From positions 1-60,180 of the forward strand of contig NZ_CACSKB010000024.1 in the NCBI RefSeq assembly GCF_902706225.1: 60,180 nucleotides of DNA, given 5' to 3'. The notes under the pieces are model-generated. The model saw nothing but the letters and a program-made list of their open reading frames with translations. It was not told where the DNA came from and made no database searches. The position numbers and the translations under genes are program-made. The DNA comes from Microbacterium sp. 18062 (GTDB lineage: Bacteria; Actinomycetota; Actinomycetes; Actinomycetales; Microbacteriaceae). Below, piece by piece: positions 17,189 through 27,962 of the stretch. How positions within the stretch are numbered: the stretch's first letter is position 1; each line of letters opens with the position of its first letter.

Positions 17189-18037
17189 TCATGATGCCGA
17201 CCGCCCTGTCCCGTCGGTTCGGGGGGTCGTCGAGCGACGGCGGGCGGAACTCTTCCACAGCATCCAGCCCACCAGACCGGGAATCACCGCGATCTCCGCG
17301 GCTTGGGCCAGCGCCCACCAGATACCGCCCTCGGCGGCGGCGCTGCTCGGCCAGATCTGACCGACGGCGTACACCGCGTAGGAGCTGACATAGACGACGA
17401 ACTGCGCGGTGCGGGGGAGCCGCACATCGGGCGACGCCGCGATCATCTCCTGCAGGAGGAGGATCGCAGCGCCGACGACGAACATCCACGTCACGATGTA
17501 TGTCGCCGGCACGAGGACGGTGAGGACGAAATCCAGATTGGGCGCGACCGCGTAGATGCTCGGATAGCCGGCGTACTCGGGATCGAAGGTCGCCAGATCC
17601 ACCAGTGAGATCACCACACTGGACACTGCGGTCACGACGAAGAGCCCCCGCGCCAGGGGGTTCTTGAGTCGACCGCGCTCGTCGGTCGTGACCATCCACG
17701 CGAGCAGCGCGAAGGCCAGATTCGCCACGGCGTACAGCAATGGCCACACGACCGCATCGTCGTCCGGTGTCACATCGGACCACGGGCGCAGACCGACCAG
17801 GAGCACATGCACCGAGACGACCCAACCCAGCCAGGGACTCGCCCCGTGACGCCACACGACGATCGCGAACACGGCAGGAAGCAGAAAGGACAGCAGAGAA
17901 ACGGCGACCAAGGCGACCTCGACGGGCTCGACCGGCCCCCCGTACGGGACGATGAGCAGAAGCGTGCCGACGATGCCGGTGCTCGCGGACATCGTGGCGA
18001 ACGCTATACGCGCAGCCCAGCGGGCCCGTGTGCTCAT
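17189..18037 (-). CDS. Uncharacterised multi-pass membrane protein (282 aa)
   Basis: No family is recognised. The protein has seven or eight hydrophobic helices, e.g. IVGTLLLIVPYGG, VALVAVSLLSFLLPAVFAIVVW, LLYAVANLAFALLAWMV, GLFVVTAVSSVVISLVDLA, YIVTWMFVVGAAILLL and FVVYVSSYAVYAVG, then a basic C-terminus. Loops contain DPEYAGYPSIYAVAPN. It lies alone between the broken glycosidase gene and the lipoprotein cassette, in the variable region next to tRNA-Ala. Positions 18038-18179 hold no intact gene; a minus-strand stretch ending at 18070 encodes a hydrophobic tail without a start codon. Confidence 0.7.
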   Translation of the reverse strand: MSTRARWAARIAFATMSASTGIVGTLLLIVPYGGPVEPVEVALVAVSLLSFLLPAVFAIVVWRHGASPWLGWVVSVHVLLVGLRPWSDVTPDDDAVVWPLLYAVANLAFALLAWMVTTDERGRLKNPLARGLFVVTAVSSVVISLVDLATFDPEYAGYPSIYAVAPNLDFVLTVLVPATYIVTWMFVVGAAILLLQEMIAASPDVRLPRTAQFVVYVSSYAVYAVGQIWPSSAAAEGGIWWALAQAAEIAVIPGLVGWMLWKSSARRRSTTPRTDGTGRSAS

Positions 18038-18179
18038 CGAATGAGACTAGAACCTCCCGACGGGGCTCTCTAGGAGATGTTGTAGACCAGCATGAGGGCG
18101 AGGACGGTCGAGATCGTCGTCCACAGGATGATCGCTCGTCGTCAGCGGTCCGCGCGGACGGTTCGCCACAGGGAACGAC

Positions 18180-19040
18180 TCAGGGGCAGACGATCAGGGC
18201 GCTCAGCGTGCCCGAAGCCGTCACGGCGTCTTCGGGGGCGAGGGTGCCGCTGGTCTGCCCCTGCCAGAAGGACACCTCGCCATCGATGCCCTGAAGCCAG
18301 TACGAGCCGTCGCTCTCGGGTTCGGTGCTCACGCCGCTCGCGCGGAACTGCGTCGATCCGGTGTCGTCGACGATCGAGACCTGCAGCTGCCCGGATGCGT
18401 CGAGAGAGAGGGTCCCCGGATGCGGCTGCACCCCCGTCGCCGTGACGCGCGCATCGCACGAGACCGTGCTGGGTTCGAACGTCGCCGTGTGGGCGAGCCC
18501 GTCGGCGGCGAAGCTGATGCTGACCCCCGCGACATCCGGATCCGCGGATGCCGCGGGCGCAGCGGTCGGAACGGTTACCGGCCCATCGCACGAGATCGAG
18601 CCCGAGAGCGTCGCCGGGTACCGTTGCGCATCCTCGGGCTCGACGTTCACGTCGTCACCGGGTCGCCAGTCGGCGATCACGGCGACCTCGCCCTCCGTCT
18701 CGTCGACGGTGAGCACGTCTCCGGACGCGGACAGCTGCAGGCCGGTCGCCTCGAAGAGAACCAGCCCGTCGTCGCCGCCTGCACCGACCGAGCCGCGACG
18801 GTCGCCGCTCAGATCGATCGAGAACCGGCCCTGTGGCTCGTTCGAGACGGCGAGTCCGTGCACGCGCTCGGCGCTGCACGTGATCTGGTCGGGCGAGAAC
18901 GAGAGCGTGTGCTCGGTGCCGTCGATCGCGTAGGTCACTCGCAGACCCGTCGACGTACCGGACGCACACGCGACGAGAGCGACCGCGAGGCCCACGACCA
19001 GGAGCAGCGCGGCCGCGCGGCGACGTTTCAGCGGTGCCAT
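18180..19040 (-). CDS. Lipoprotein with two tandem ~110-residue repeats
   Basis: A signal peptide with lipobox LVAC (lipidated C25) marks a membrane-anchored extracytoplasmic protein. The mature part consists of two similar halves. Each begins with a hydrophobic strand before a Cys (HTLSFSPDQITCSAE; HTATFEPSTVSCDAR), has a glycine-rich middle with D.SG, and ends in LSGSISC or LSALIVC. This points to internal duplication of an all-beta module with paired cysteines. It is the last gene of a four-gene cassette and its start overlaps the WXG100 gene. Function is unknown; similarity to no named family is seen. Confidence 0.75.
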   Translation of the reverse strand: MAPLKRRRAAALLLVVGLAVALVACASGTSTGLRVTYAIDGTEHTLSFSPDQITCSAERVHGLAVSNEPQGRFSIDLSGDRRGSVGAGGDDGLVLFEATGLQLSASGDVLTVDETEGEVAVIADWRPGDDVNVEPEDAQRYPATLSGSISCDGPVTVPTAAPAASADPDVAGVSISFAADGLAHTATFEPSTVSCDARVTATGVQPHPGTLSLDASGQLQVSIVDDTGSTQFRASGVSTEPESDGSYWLQGIDGEVSFWQGQTSGTLAPEDAVTASGTLSALIVCP

Positions 19041-19315
19041 GCACCCGCCCGTCGGCGGTCGAACGCGTCAACACGCTCGACGGACAGCTTCGCGATGCCG
19101 TTCGCCTCGCGCCCGATCCGGCTCAGCCGCTCGATCGACGCGTTCCAGTCCTTCACGGCCACGGACATCGCTTCGCGTGCTTCGCCGTCCCAGCGGGATT
19201 CGAGCTTCGAGGTCTCGTCGTGCAACACGTCGAGGATACGCTCGATCTCGTCGATCCGCGCGTCGATGCCCGCCAGGGCGGTCGACGCGGTCGCCGCTTT
19301 CAGTCCGATCTTCAC
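19028..19315 (-). CDS. WXG100 family protein (ESAT-6-like)
   Basis: The 95-aa protein is predicted as two helices joined by a turn bearing W42-D-G44 (SRWDGEAREA), the WXG100 signature. Size and layout match type VII secretion substrates that pair as four-helix bundles. No EccC/EssC ATPase is in the window, so export would use machinery elsewhere. It overlaps the upstream 101-aa gene by 4 bp and the lipoprotein gene by 13 bp, so translation is probably coupled. Confidence 0.8.
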   Translation of the reverse strand: MKIGLKAATASTALAGIDARIDEIERILDVLHDETSKLESRWDGEAREAMSVAVKDWNASIERLSRIGREANGIAKLSVERVDAFDRRRAGAWHR

Positions 19316-19617
19316 GATCTCTCCTCATCGGCCTCGAGCATGGTCTTCAGCGCCTCGGGCATCTGCGCCGGCGGCGCCGGCAGCACCCCGGCGGCCAAGA
19401 GCGACGAGAGCGGCGCGCGGCCGGCGAGCACGTCCGACAGGGCTTCGCGCAGACGCGGGTGGTCTGTGCTGGCGCGGAGCCGCCGCATGTCGTCGCTCAG
19501 CTGCACCAGCACGGGAGCGCTCGCGGCGACCGTCGACAGCGAGAACGGCGCGCGCTCCCCGTCGACACGGCCGGCGAACGCGGCGTCCGGATCGAGTCGA
19601 TCCCGAGGCGAGGTCAT
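19312..19617 (-). CDS. Uncharacterised 101-aa protein of the WXG100 cassette
   Basis: No family recognised. It is soluble and mostly helical, with TSPRDRLDPDAAFAG at the start, a repeated Leu/Arg-rich middle (DDMRRLRASTDHPRLREALSD) and a Pro-rich VLPAPPAQMP near the end. Its 4-bp overlaps on both sides with the 370-aa and WXG100 genes suggest a matched partner. It could be a chaperone or an immunity-like protein, but this is inference from position only. Confidence 0.65.
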   Translation of the reverse strand: MTSPRDRLDPDAAFAGRVDGERAPFSLSTVAASAPVLVQLSDDMRRLRASTDHPRLREALSDVLAGRAPLSSLLAAGVLPAPPAQMPEALKTMLEADEERS

Positions 19618-20726
19618 GAGGTCTGCTCCATAGCGGGGACGGGCAAGGTGGCGGCGAAGTTCGAGAGGTCCCCGGAGAGGTTGCCGAGGGCTTCGAGGAT
19701 CGAGTACAGCGACGACAGGTTCTGCAGGATGTCATTGACGTCGGACAGCTTCTTGAACGCCCAGAGCAATGAGACACCGGCAGTGCCATAGCCGGCGACC
19801 GCGCCGCCGCCGGTCCAGGCCGTTCCCGTGCCGAACGCCGCGCCCGCCGCCGCGATGAGCACCGCGTCGTAGAGCCCGTAGATAGCGCCGGCGATCTCAT
19901 CCGCCGACTGGATCACACCGGTGCAGTAGTCGGAGAAGACGACGCCGGCGTCGGCGAGTGCGAGCTGTGCGTCGGAGAGCGCGTTCAGGAGGTCTTCGAA
20001 GTAGGCCTGCGCGCTGTTCGACGCGTATCCCTGCCACTGAACACCCGCGTAAGCGACGGCGCTGGAGAGGTGACCGCGCATGTCATCGACGAGCGAGGCG
20101 AGCCCGGCGATCGTGTCGGCGAATCGTCGGATGTCGCCCCAGCGTCCGCCGTACTCCTGCAGCACGCGCTCGGGCAGCGTCTGCGCGCCGAGCCAGCCGA
20201 GCACGGTGTCGACCCACTCACTGGGGCTCAGCAGATCGCCCGGCACGAGGTCGGTGGTGAGCTGGTTCAGCTCGTCGTGCATGCCGAGGTCGCAGAAGTA
20301 TGCGGCGCCGCCGGTCGGCGGCCCCCACACCGGAAGCGAGTCCTCGGTGCGGTCGTAGGTGGGGGCGATCTCGCCCGAACCGCCGTCAGGCGACTGCTCA
20401 TTGCCGTTGTAGACATCCGGGTCGGTCGCGTCGATCAGCGCCGCCTGCTCGCGGTCGATCCCCTCTCCCTCGTCGGCGACGGCGATCAACTCGGTCGCGG
20501 CGCCGTCGAGCACCTGCTCGAGGTGATCGAACCAGTCGATGAGCGAGGCGCGGATCTCGATGGCCGAGCCGGCGACGCGGGTGTAGGCGTCGTACGAGGA
20601 ACTGTCGGTGATCGTCAGTCCTTGGAGCCACGCCTTCGCGCTCGCCGCCTGACCTGCGTACTGCGTGAACGCACCCGCCTGTTCGCGAAGACCGGCCGGA
20701 TTCAGCCAGAAGTCGGTGTCGCTCAT
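19614..20726 (-). CDS. Large WXG-containing protein, candidate type VII secretion-associated effector or scaffold
   Basis: The 370-aa protein has a helical N-terminus (FWLNPAGLREQAGAFTQYAG), an acidic linker (~85-140), a second helical domain with W231-Q-G233 (YAGVQWQGYASN), and a glycine-rich hydrophobic stretch (~290-335, LIAAAGAAFGTGTAWTGGGA). It ends without any nuclease, deaminase or other toxin domain I know. The layout recalls WXG/PPE-like or LXG-type proteins. It is the first gene of the cassette and starts 28 bp downstream of tRNA-Ala. Confidence 0.7.
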   Translation of the reverse strand: MSDTDFWLNPAGLREQAGAFTQYAGQAASAKAWLQGLTITDSSSYDAYTRVAGSAIEIRASLIDWFDHLEQVLDGAATELIAVADEGEGIDREQAALIDATDPDVYNGNEQSPDGGSGEIAPTYDRTEDSLPVWGPPTGGAAYFCDLGMHDELNQLTTDLVPGDLLSPSEWVDTVLGWLGAQTLPERVLQEYGGRWGDIRRFADTIAGLASLVDDMRGHLSSAVAYAGVQWQGYASNSAQAYFEDLLNALSDAQLALADAGVVFSDYCTGVIQSADEIAGAIYGLYDAVLIAAAGAAFGTGTAWTGGGAVAGYGTAGVSLLWAFKKLSDVNDILQNLSSLYSILEALGNLSGDLSNFAATLPVPAMEQTS

Positions 20727-20753
20727 CGCGGCGCCTCCCGGGTCTCACATACG

Positions 20754-20826
20754 TGGAGCCTAGGAGATTCGAACTCCTGACATCCTGCTTGCAAAGCAGG
20801 CGCTCTACCAACTGAGCTAAGGCCCC
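20754..20826 (-). tRNA. tRNA-Ala(TGC)
   Basis: The minus strand folds as a 73-nt cloverleaf: acceptor GGGGCCT/AGGCTCC, D arm AGCTCAGTTGGTAGAGC, anticodon loop TTTGCAA (TGC) in stem CCTGC/GCAGG, and T arm AGGAGTTCGAATCTCCT. It is paired with tRNA-Ile, as in many actinobacteria downstream of the gyrase genes. Confidence 0.96.
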
Positions 20827-20918
20827 GGGATGGGTAATTGACGGACTCAGTCCGCTCGGCGGACTCGATCGGCTCGGCGGTGGATGCGCACATCCACCGC
20901 ACTCGCCTCGATCGCCTG

Positions 20919-20992
20919 TGGGGCTACCAGGACTTGAACCTGGGACCTCTTCATTATCAGTGAAGCGCTCTAACCGCCTGAGCTATAGCCCC
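20919..20992 (-). tRNA. tRNA-Ile(GAT)
   Basis: The minus strand gives a 74-nt cloverleaf with acceptor GGGGCTA/TAGCCCC, D arm AGCTCAGGCGGTTAGAGC, anticodon loop CTGATAA (GAT) and T arm CCAGGTTCAAGTCCTGG. The spacer to tRNA-Ala contains a small hairpin GTGGATG-CGCA-CATCCAC. Confidence 0.96.
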
Positions 20993-21062
20993 GAACCATT
21001 GCCGACTCGCGCCGCCAACCTCCAAGACTTTACCGGACGCCGCGGGATTTCACGAATCCTCG

Positions 21063-21467
21063 TCAGTTGGAGGTGAAGCCCACCAGGAGCCCTCCGGTCA
21101 CCTTCACTGCGAGGTTGTAGATGCCGGCGACGACGGCGCCCAGCACCGTCACGACGATGAGATTCAGGATGGCGACCACGGCCGCGAACGCCATGACCTG
21201 GGGCAGACCGATGAACTGGCTGAGCGACAGCGAGCCGTCTGAGAACGACGCGAAGAACTCGTCCGCCTTGCCGATGAGACCCGTCGTCTGCACGATCATG
21301 TACACGAGGAAGAACGAGACGACCGTCACGATGGCGAGCGCCACCGCCGCCAGGAAGGACAGCTTCACGGCCGACCAGAAGTCGACGTAGACCAGACGCA
21401 GACGAACCTGCTTCGCGCTGGTCTTGCTGCTCGATTTCTTGGCGAGCTTGTCGGCTACTGTGCTCAT
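21063..21467 (-). CDS. DUF3566 transmembrane protein next to gyrA
   Basis: The 134-aa protein has a Ser/Lys-rich N-terminus, [20 protein letters not shown] and two helices ([19 protein letters not shown] and [30 protein letters not shown]). DUF3566 genes are conserved immediately after gyrA in actinobacteria (Rv0007 in M. tuberculosis); the function is unknown and a cell-envelope role is only proposed. The start overlaps the gyrA stop (ATGA). Confidence 0.88.
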   Translation of the reverse strand: MSTVADKLAKKSSSKTSAKQVRLRLVYVDFWSAVKLSFLAAVALAIVTVVSFFLVYMIVQTTGLIGKADEFFASFSDGSLSLSQFIGLPQVMAFAAVVAILNLIVVTVLGAVVAGIYNLAVKVTGGLLVGFTSN

Positions 21468-24016
21468 GCGTCAGTACTTTCGTCGGGAACGGGGGCAGAG
21501 GCTTCCTGCGGCTCGGCGGCGTCTTCGGTCACCTCGGCCAGGCGCCGCTCTGAGTTCCGGGCGATCGCGATGATCCGGTCGTCGTCGTCGGGTCGGGCGA
21601 AGACCACGCCCATCGTGTCACGACCCTTGGCAGGCACCTCGGCCACGGCAGAGCGTACCACCTTGCCACTGGCAAGAACCACAAGGACCTCGTCATCGCC
21701 GCCGACGATCAGAGCGCCCGCCAAGACCCCCCGATCCTCGTTCAGCTTGGCGACCTTGATGCCCAGTCCGCCTCGGCTCTGCACCCGGTACTGGTCGACG
21801 TCCGTCCGCTTCGCGTAGCCGCCTTCGGTGACGACGAACACATCGCCGTCGGCACTCGCGACGGATGCGGACAGCAGGCTGTCGACGTCGCGGAACGACA
21901 TGCCCTTCACACCTTCGGTCGAGCGGCCCATCGGGCGCAACGACGAGTCGGTCGCGGTGAAGCGCAGCGACATGCCGTGGCGGCTGACAAGCAGGATGTC
22001 GTCCGTCTCGTCGACGAGCAGTGCGCTGACCAGCTCGTCGTCCTCACGGAGCTTGATCGCGATCACGCCGCCCTGACGGTTGGTGTCGTACTCAGTCAGG
22101 CGGGTCTTCTTGACGAGCCCGCCACGTGTGGCCAGCACGAGGTATGCCGCGGCCGAATAGTCGCGGATGTCGAGGATCTGGGCGATCTCCTCGTCGGGCT
22201 GGAGCGCCAGCAGGTTGGCGACGTGCTGACCCTTCGCATCCCGGCCCGCCTCGGGCACCTCGTACGCCTTGGCCCGGTAGACCCGGCCTTTCGTCGTGAA
22301 GAAGAGCAGCCAGTGGTGGGTCGTCGTGACGAAGAAATGCTCCACCACGTCGTCGGCGCGCAGCTGAGCGCCCTTGACCCCCTTGCCGCCGCGGTGCTGG
22401 GAACGGTAGTTGTCACTGCGCGTGCGCTTGATGTAGCCCGCGCGCGTGATCGTGACCACCATCTCCTCCTCGGGGATGAGGTCCTCCACCGACATGTCGC
22501 CGTCGAACCCGTAGAGGATCTGCGTGCGTCGCTCGTCGCCGTACTTCGCGACGATCTCGGTGAGCTCGTCGCGAACGATCGAGCGCTGACGCAGAGGCGT
22601 GGCGAGGATGTCCTGGAAGTCCGTGATCTGCGACAGCAGGTCCTCGGCTTCGTCGACGATCTTCTGTCGTTCCAGGGCAGCGAGACGGCGCAGCTGCATC
22701 GCGAGGATGGCGTCGGCCTGGATGTCGTCGATGTCGAGGAGCGACTTCAGTCCGCCGCGGGCGTCGTCGACGGTGGCGGATGAGCGGATGAGCGCGATGA
22801 CCTCGTCGAGCGCGTCGAGCGCCTTGAGGTAGCCGCGCAGGATGTGCATGCGCTCCTCCGCCTTGCGGAGACGATACGTCGTGCGCCGCACGATCACGTT
22901 GATCTGGTGCGTCACCCAGTGCGACACAAACCCGTCGAGCGACAACGTGCGCGGAACGCCGTCGACGATCGCGAGCATGTTCGCGCCGAAGTTGTCCTGC
23001 AGCTGCGTGTGCTTGTACAGGTTGTTGAGGACGACCTTGGCGACGGCGTCGCGTTTGAGCACGACGACCAGGCGCTGACCGGTGCGGTCGCTCGACTCGT
23101 CGCGGATGTCGGCGATGCCCGTGATCTTGCCGTCGCGGGCGAGGTCGCGGATCTTGACGGCGACGTTGTCGGGGTTCACCTGGTAGGGCAGCTCGGTGAC
23201 CACGAGGCATGTGCGGCCCTGGATCTCCTCGATGTTCACGACCGCGCGCATCGTGATGGAGCCGCGCCCGGTGCGGTACGCCTCCTGGATGCCACGGGTG
23301 CCGAGGATCTGCGCGGAGGTCGGGAAGTCGGGACCCTTGATGCGCTGTACGAGCGCCTCAAGGAGCTCCTCGTGCGTGGCATCCGGGTGATCGAGCGCCC
23401 ACAGCACGCCGTCGGCGACCTCGCGGAGGTTGTGCGGGGGGATGTTGGTGGCCATGCCGACCGCGATGCCCACCGACCCGTTGACCAGCAGGTTCGGGAA
23501 CCGGGCGGGGAGGACCACCGGCTCCTGGGTCTGCCCGTCGTAGTTGTCCTGGAAGTCGACCGTCTCCTCTTCGATGTCGCGCACCATCTCGAGCGCGAGG
23601 GGAGCCATCTTCGTCTCGGTGTAGCGGGGTGCGGCCGCACCCTGGTTGCCGGGGGAGCCGAAGTTTCCCTGGCCGAGCGCGAGCGGGTAGCGCAGCGACC
23701 ACGGCTGCACGAGGCGCACGAGGGCGTCGTAGATCGGCGCGTCGCCGTGCGGGTGGTACTGACCCATGACCTCGCCGACGACGCGGGCGCACTTCGAGAA
23801 GGACTTGTCCGGGCGGAAGCCCCCGTCGTACATGCCGTAGATCACGCGGCGGTGCACGGGCTTCAGGCCGTCCTCGACGCGGGGCAGGGCGCGCCCCACG
23901 ATCACGCTCATCGCGTAGTCGAGGTAGCTGCGCTGCATCTCGGACTGCAGGTCGACCTGGTCGATCCGTCCGTGGTCGTGCTCGGGTGCCTCGGTCGGGC
24001 GCTCTTCGTCAGTCAT
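21464..24016 (-). CDS. gyrA: DNA gyrase subunit A
   Basis: GyrA is the breakage-reunion subunit of the topoisomerase that supercoils DNA. The N-terminal winged-helix/tower region holds the catalytic Y132 (APRYTETKM); the C-terminal half has the six-bladed DNA-wrapping repeats (e.g. [35 protein letters not shown]). The gyrase box is QHRGGKG. Residues 93-94 in the quinolone-resistance region are Ala-Pro (HGDAPIYD), where E. coli has Ser83-Ala84. The 850-aa length is normal with an acidic tail. It follows gyrB by 91 bp containing a hairpin repeat. Confidence 0.98.
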   Translation of the reverse strand: MTDEERPTEAPEHDHGRIDQVDLQSEMQRSYLDYAMSVIVGRALPRVEDGLKPVHRRVIYGMYDGGFRPDKSFSKCARVVGEVMGQYHPHGDAPIYDALVRLVQPWSLRYPLALGQGNFGSPGNQGAAAPRYTETKMAPLALEMVRDIEEETVDFQDNYDGQTQEPVVLPARFPNLLVNGSVGIAVGMATNIPPHNLREVADGVLWALDHPDATHEELLEALVQRIKGPDFPTSAQILGTRGIQEAYRTGRGSITMRAVVNIEEIQGRTCLVVTELPYQVNPDNVAVKIRDLARDGKITGIADIRDESSDRTGQRLVVVLKRDAVAKVVLNNLYKHTQLQDNFGANMLAIVDGVPRTLSLDGFVSHWVTHQINVIVRRTTYRLRKAEERMHILRGYLKALDALDEVIALIRSSATVDDARGGLKSLLDIDDIQADAILAMQLRRLAALERQKIVDEAEDLLSQITDFQDILATPLRQRSIVRDELTEIVAKYGDERRTQILYGFDGDMSVEDLIPEEEMVVTITRAGYIKRTRSDNYRSQHRGGKGVKGAQLRADDVVEHFFVTTTHHWLLFFTTKGRVYRAKAYEVPEAGRDAKGQHVANLLALQPDEEIAQILDIRDYSAAAYLVLATRGGLVKKTRLTEYDTNRQGGVIAIKLREDDELVSALLVDETDDILLVSRHGMSLRFTATDSSLRPMGRSTEGVKGMSFRDVDSLLSASVASADGDVFVVTEGGYAKRTDVDQYRVQSRGGLGIKVAKLNEDRGVLAGALIVGGDDEVLVVLASGKVVRSAVAEVPAKGRDTMGVVFARPDDDDRIIAIARNSERRLAEVTEDAAEPQEASAPVPDESTDA

Positions 24017-24042
24017 GGTGTGTCAATTCTCCCGTGGGGCCC

Positions 24043-24107
24043 GTCGTCTCGCTTCGCCCGCTCAGGGACCGGTTGCTGAGCGAGGCGCTCAGCGCCGAGT
24101 CGAAGCA

Positions 24108-24110
<3 letters not shown>
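24043..24110. repeat. Intergenic palindromic repeat between gyrB and gyrA
   Basis: The segment contains GTCGTCTCGCTTCGCCCGCT and later GCTGAGCG-AGG-CGCTCAGC (24075-24093), a perfect 8-bp hairpin, followed by CGAGTCGAAGC. CGCTTCG.../GTCGAAGC forms an imperfect outer pairing. It resembles REP-like intergenic hairpins and shares GAGCGA/GAGACGA words with 46712-46757. Confidence 0.5.
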
Positions 24111-26189
<2,079 letters not shown>

Positions 26190-26265
26190 TCAACTCCGCC
26201 CCCGACGCGGGGCCTGTGCGCCCGTGTGGCGTCACAAAATCCGGAAAGGTACGTGAGGACGTGGG

Positions 26266-26754
26266 TCATCCGTAGGTATCACGAGGACCCCGCCCTGGAA
26301 CGGCTCTGGGACCCCATTTCCACGACGGGACGTCAGGCCCCACGAAGCGGACGTTCTGCACACCCGCATCCGGGAAGCGCTGCACGATCTGCGTGACGAT
26401 GTGCGTGCGCATGATCTTCAGCTGCTTCGCCCACGCGGTGGAATCGCACTGGACGGTGAGGACGCCGGCGTCGAGACCCACCGGCCGGGTGTGCTGCGCC
26501 GTCTCCTCGCCCGCCACATCGTGCCACTTCAGGATCAGGTCCTCCCGCGCGAGCAGGGGATCCCAGCCGGCCTGCTTCGTCCATCCCGCCAGCACCTCGC
26601 CGAGTCCGTGCGGGTCGCGTCCCGTCGTGAACGGGACGCTCTCGTCGGCGCCGGGCACCCGGCGGGAGCGTCGACCCCCGCGCCGGTTCACCGGATCGAG
26701 GCCGCGCAGCCGCAGGTAGGTGGCCATGGTCTCGGGAATGTCGTCGTCAGTCAT
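26266..26754 (-). CDS. dciA: DciA family helicase-loading protein (DUF721)
   Basis: DciA proteins help load or recruit the replicative helicase DnaB in bacteria without DnaC/DnaI. The DUF721 core is visible in WHDVAGEETAQHTRPVGLDA, GVLTVQCDSTAWAKQLKIMR and a C-terminal WKWGPRAVPGRGPRDTYG typical of the actinobacterial form. I chose ATG 26754 (TDDDIPETMATYLRLRG); its first 8 bp overlap recF. 162 aa. Its presumed partner dnaB is at 58.4 kb. Confidence 0.87.
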   Translation of the reverse strand: MTDDDIPETMATYLRLRGLDPVNRRGGRRSRRVPGADESVPFTTGRDPHGLGEVLAGWTKQAGWDPLLAREDLILKWHDVAGEETAQHTRPVGLDAGVLTVQCDSTAWAKQLKIMRTHIVTQIVQRFPDAGVQNVRFVGPDVPSWKWGPRAVPGRGPRDTYG

Positions 26755-27910
26755 CGTCGACCCCCCGGATCCGCCCGGACTCGATCCGCACCGTGCGACC
26801 GCGAAGACCGTCGGGCACATCCGCCTCGACCGCCGCGGTCACGATCACCTGTTCGAAGTCCACGACGAGCCCGGCCAGCCGCGCGCGCCGATCGACATCG
26901 AGCTCGGCGAAGACGTCGTCGAGGATCACGATCGGGTCTCCGAGCATCGAATCGGCGCGCAGCAGCTGAGCGGAGGCCAGTCGAAGCGCGAGCGCCACCG
27001 ACCAGGACTCGCCGTGCGAGGCGTACCCCTTCACCGGAAGCGAGTGGATGCGCAGCACGAGATCGTCGCGATGGGGGCCCACCAGGGTCACACCGCGATC
27101 GAGCTCCGCCGATCTGCGAGCGGCGAGCGCCGTACGGAACGCCTCAGCCGTGTCCCCGGCCGCGAGCGCCGTCGTCGCGTCATCGTCCTCCTCGGGGTCG
27201 GCGCCGGCGATCGAGGACGCCCACTCCAACTCGGGAGAGTGATCGGCGCCGGCGATGGCCGCGTACGCGGCGACGAGCGGCGGATGCAGCTCCCGCGCCA
27301 GCCGCGCTCGAGCCTCGATGATCTCGGTGCCGAGCGCGACGAGCTTGTCGTCCCACACGTCGAGCGTCGGCAGGGACTCGGCGCGGAGTCCGCGCGCCCG
27401 CGCGGACTTCAGCAGCGCGGTCCGCTGACGCAGCACGCGGTCGTAGTCGCCGAGCACCCCCGCCATCCGCGGTGTGCGCTGCACCAGGAGCTGATCGGCG
27501 AAGCGTCGCCGCGCGGACGGGTCGCCACGCACGATCTGCAGATCCTCGGGGGCGAACAGCACGACCTGTGCATAACGGGGAAGCTCCGCCGTCCGCACCG
27601 GTGCGCCCCCGACCCGTGCCTTGTTCGAACCCTGTTTGTTGATCTGGATCTCAAGGACGATGCGTCGCTCTCCGTGCGCGAGCCTCGCGCGCACGATCGC
27701 CGCATCCGCCCCCGAACGCACCAGAGGGGCATCAACCGAGACGCGATGCGAACCGAGGGTCGCCAGGTAGGTGACGGCCTCGGCGAGATTGGTCTTGCCC
27801 TGGCCATTGCGGCCGACGAGCAGGTTCGCGCCCCCCGCGAGACCGAGTTCGGCGTGCTCGTAGTTGCGGAAGTCGACGAGACTCAGCTGCTCTACGATCA
27901 CGGTGTTCAT
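26747..27910 (-). CDS. recF: RecF: recombination/replication repair ATPase
   Basis: RecF is an SMC-like ABC ATPase that works with RecO and RecR at gapped DNA. Walker A is GRNGQGKTNL, the ABC signature region includes HGESWSVALALRLAS, and Walker B is PIVILDDVFAELD. The N-terminus (VEQLSLVDFRNYEHAEL) is typical. ATG 27910 is preferred over ATG 27922; 387 aa. It follows dnaN by 52 bp in the usual dnaA-dnaN-recF order. Confidence 0.96.
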   Translation of the reverse strand: MNTVIVEQLSLVDFRNYEHAELGLAGGANLLVGRNGQGKTNLAEAVTYLATLGSHRVSVDAPLVRSGADAAIVRARLAHGERRIVLEIQINKQGSNKARVGGAPVRTAELPRYAQVVLFAPEDLQIVRGDPSARRRFADQLLVQRTPRMAGVLGDYDRVLRQRTALLKSARARGLRAESLPTLDVWDDKLVALGTEIIEARARLARELHPPLVAAYAAIAGADHSPELEWASSIAGADPEEDDDATTALAAGDTAEAFRTALAARRSAELDRGVTLVGPHRDDLVLRIHSLPVKGYASHGESWSVALALRLASAQLLRADSMLGDPIVILDDVFAELDVDRRARLAGLVVDFEQVIVTAAVEADVPDGLRGRTVRIESGRIRGVDDD

Positions 27911-27962
27911 TCTCCCCTGCAAAGGGTGCGTCGGGCGGAGCGGTTACTCCGGCGGGACACGG

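Noticed and set aside
18070..18140. Minus-strand hydrophobic peptide ending at a TAG
   Set aside because: An in-frame stop precedes it and no start codon is available; it may be a remnant but is not a supportable gene.
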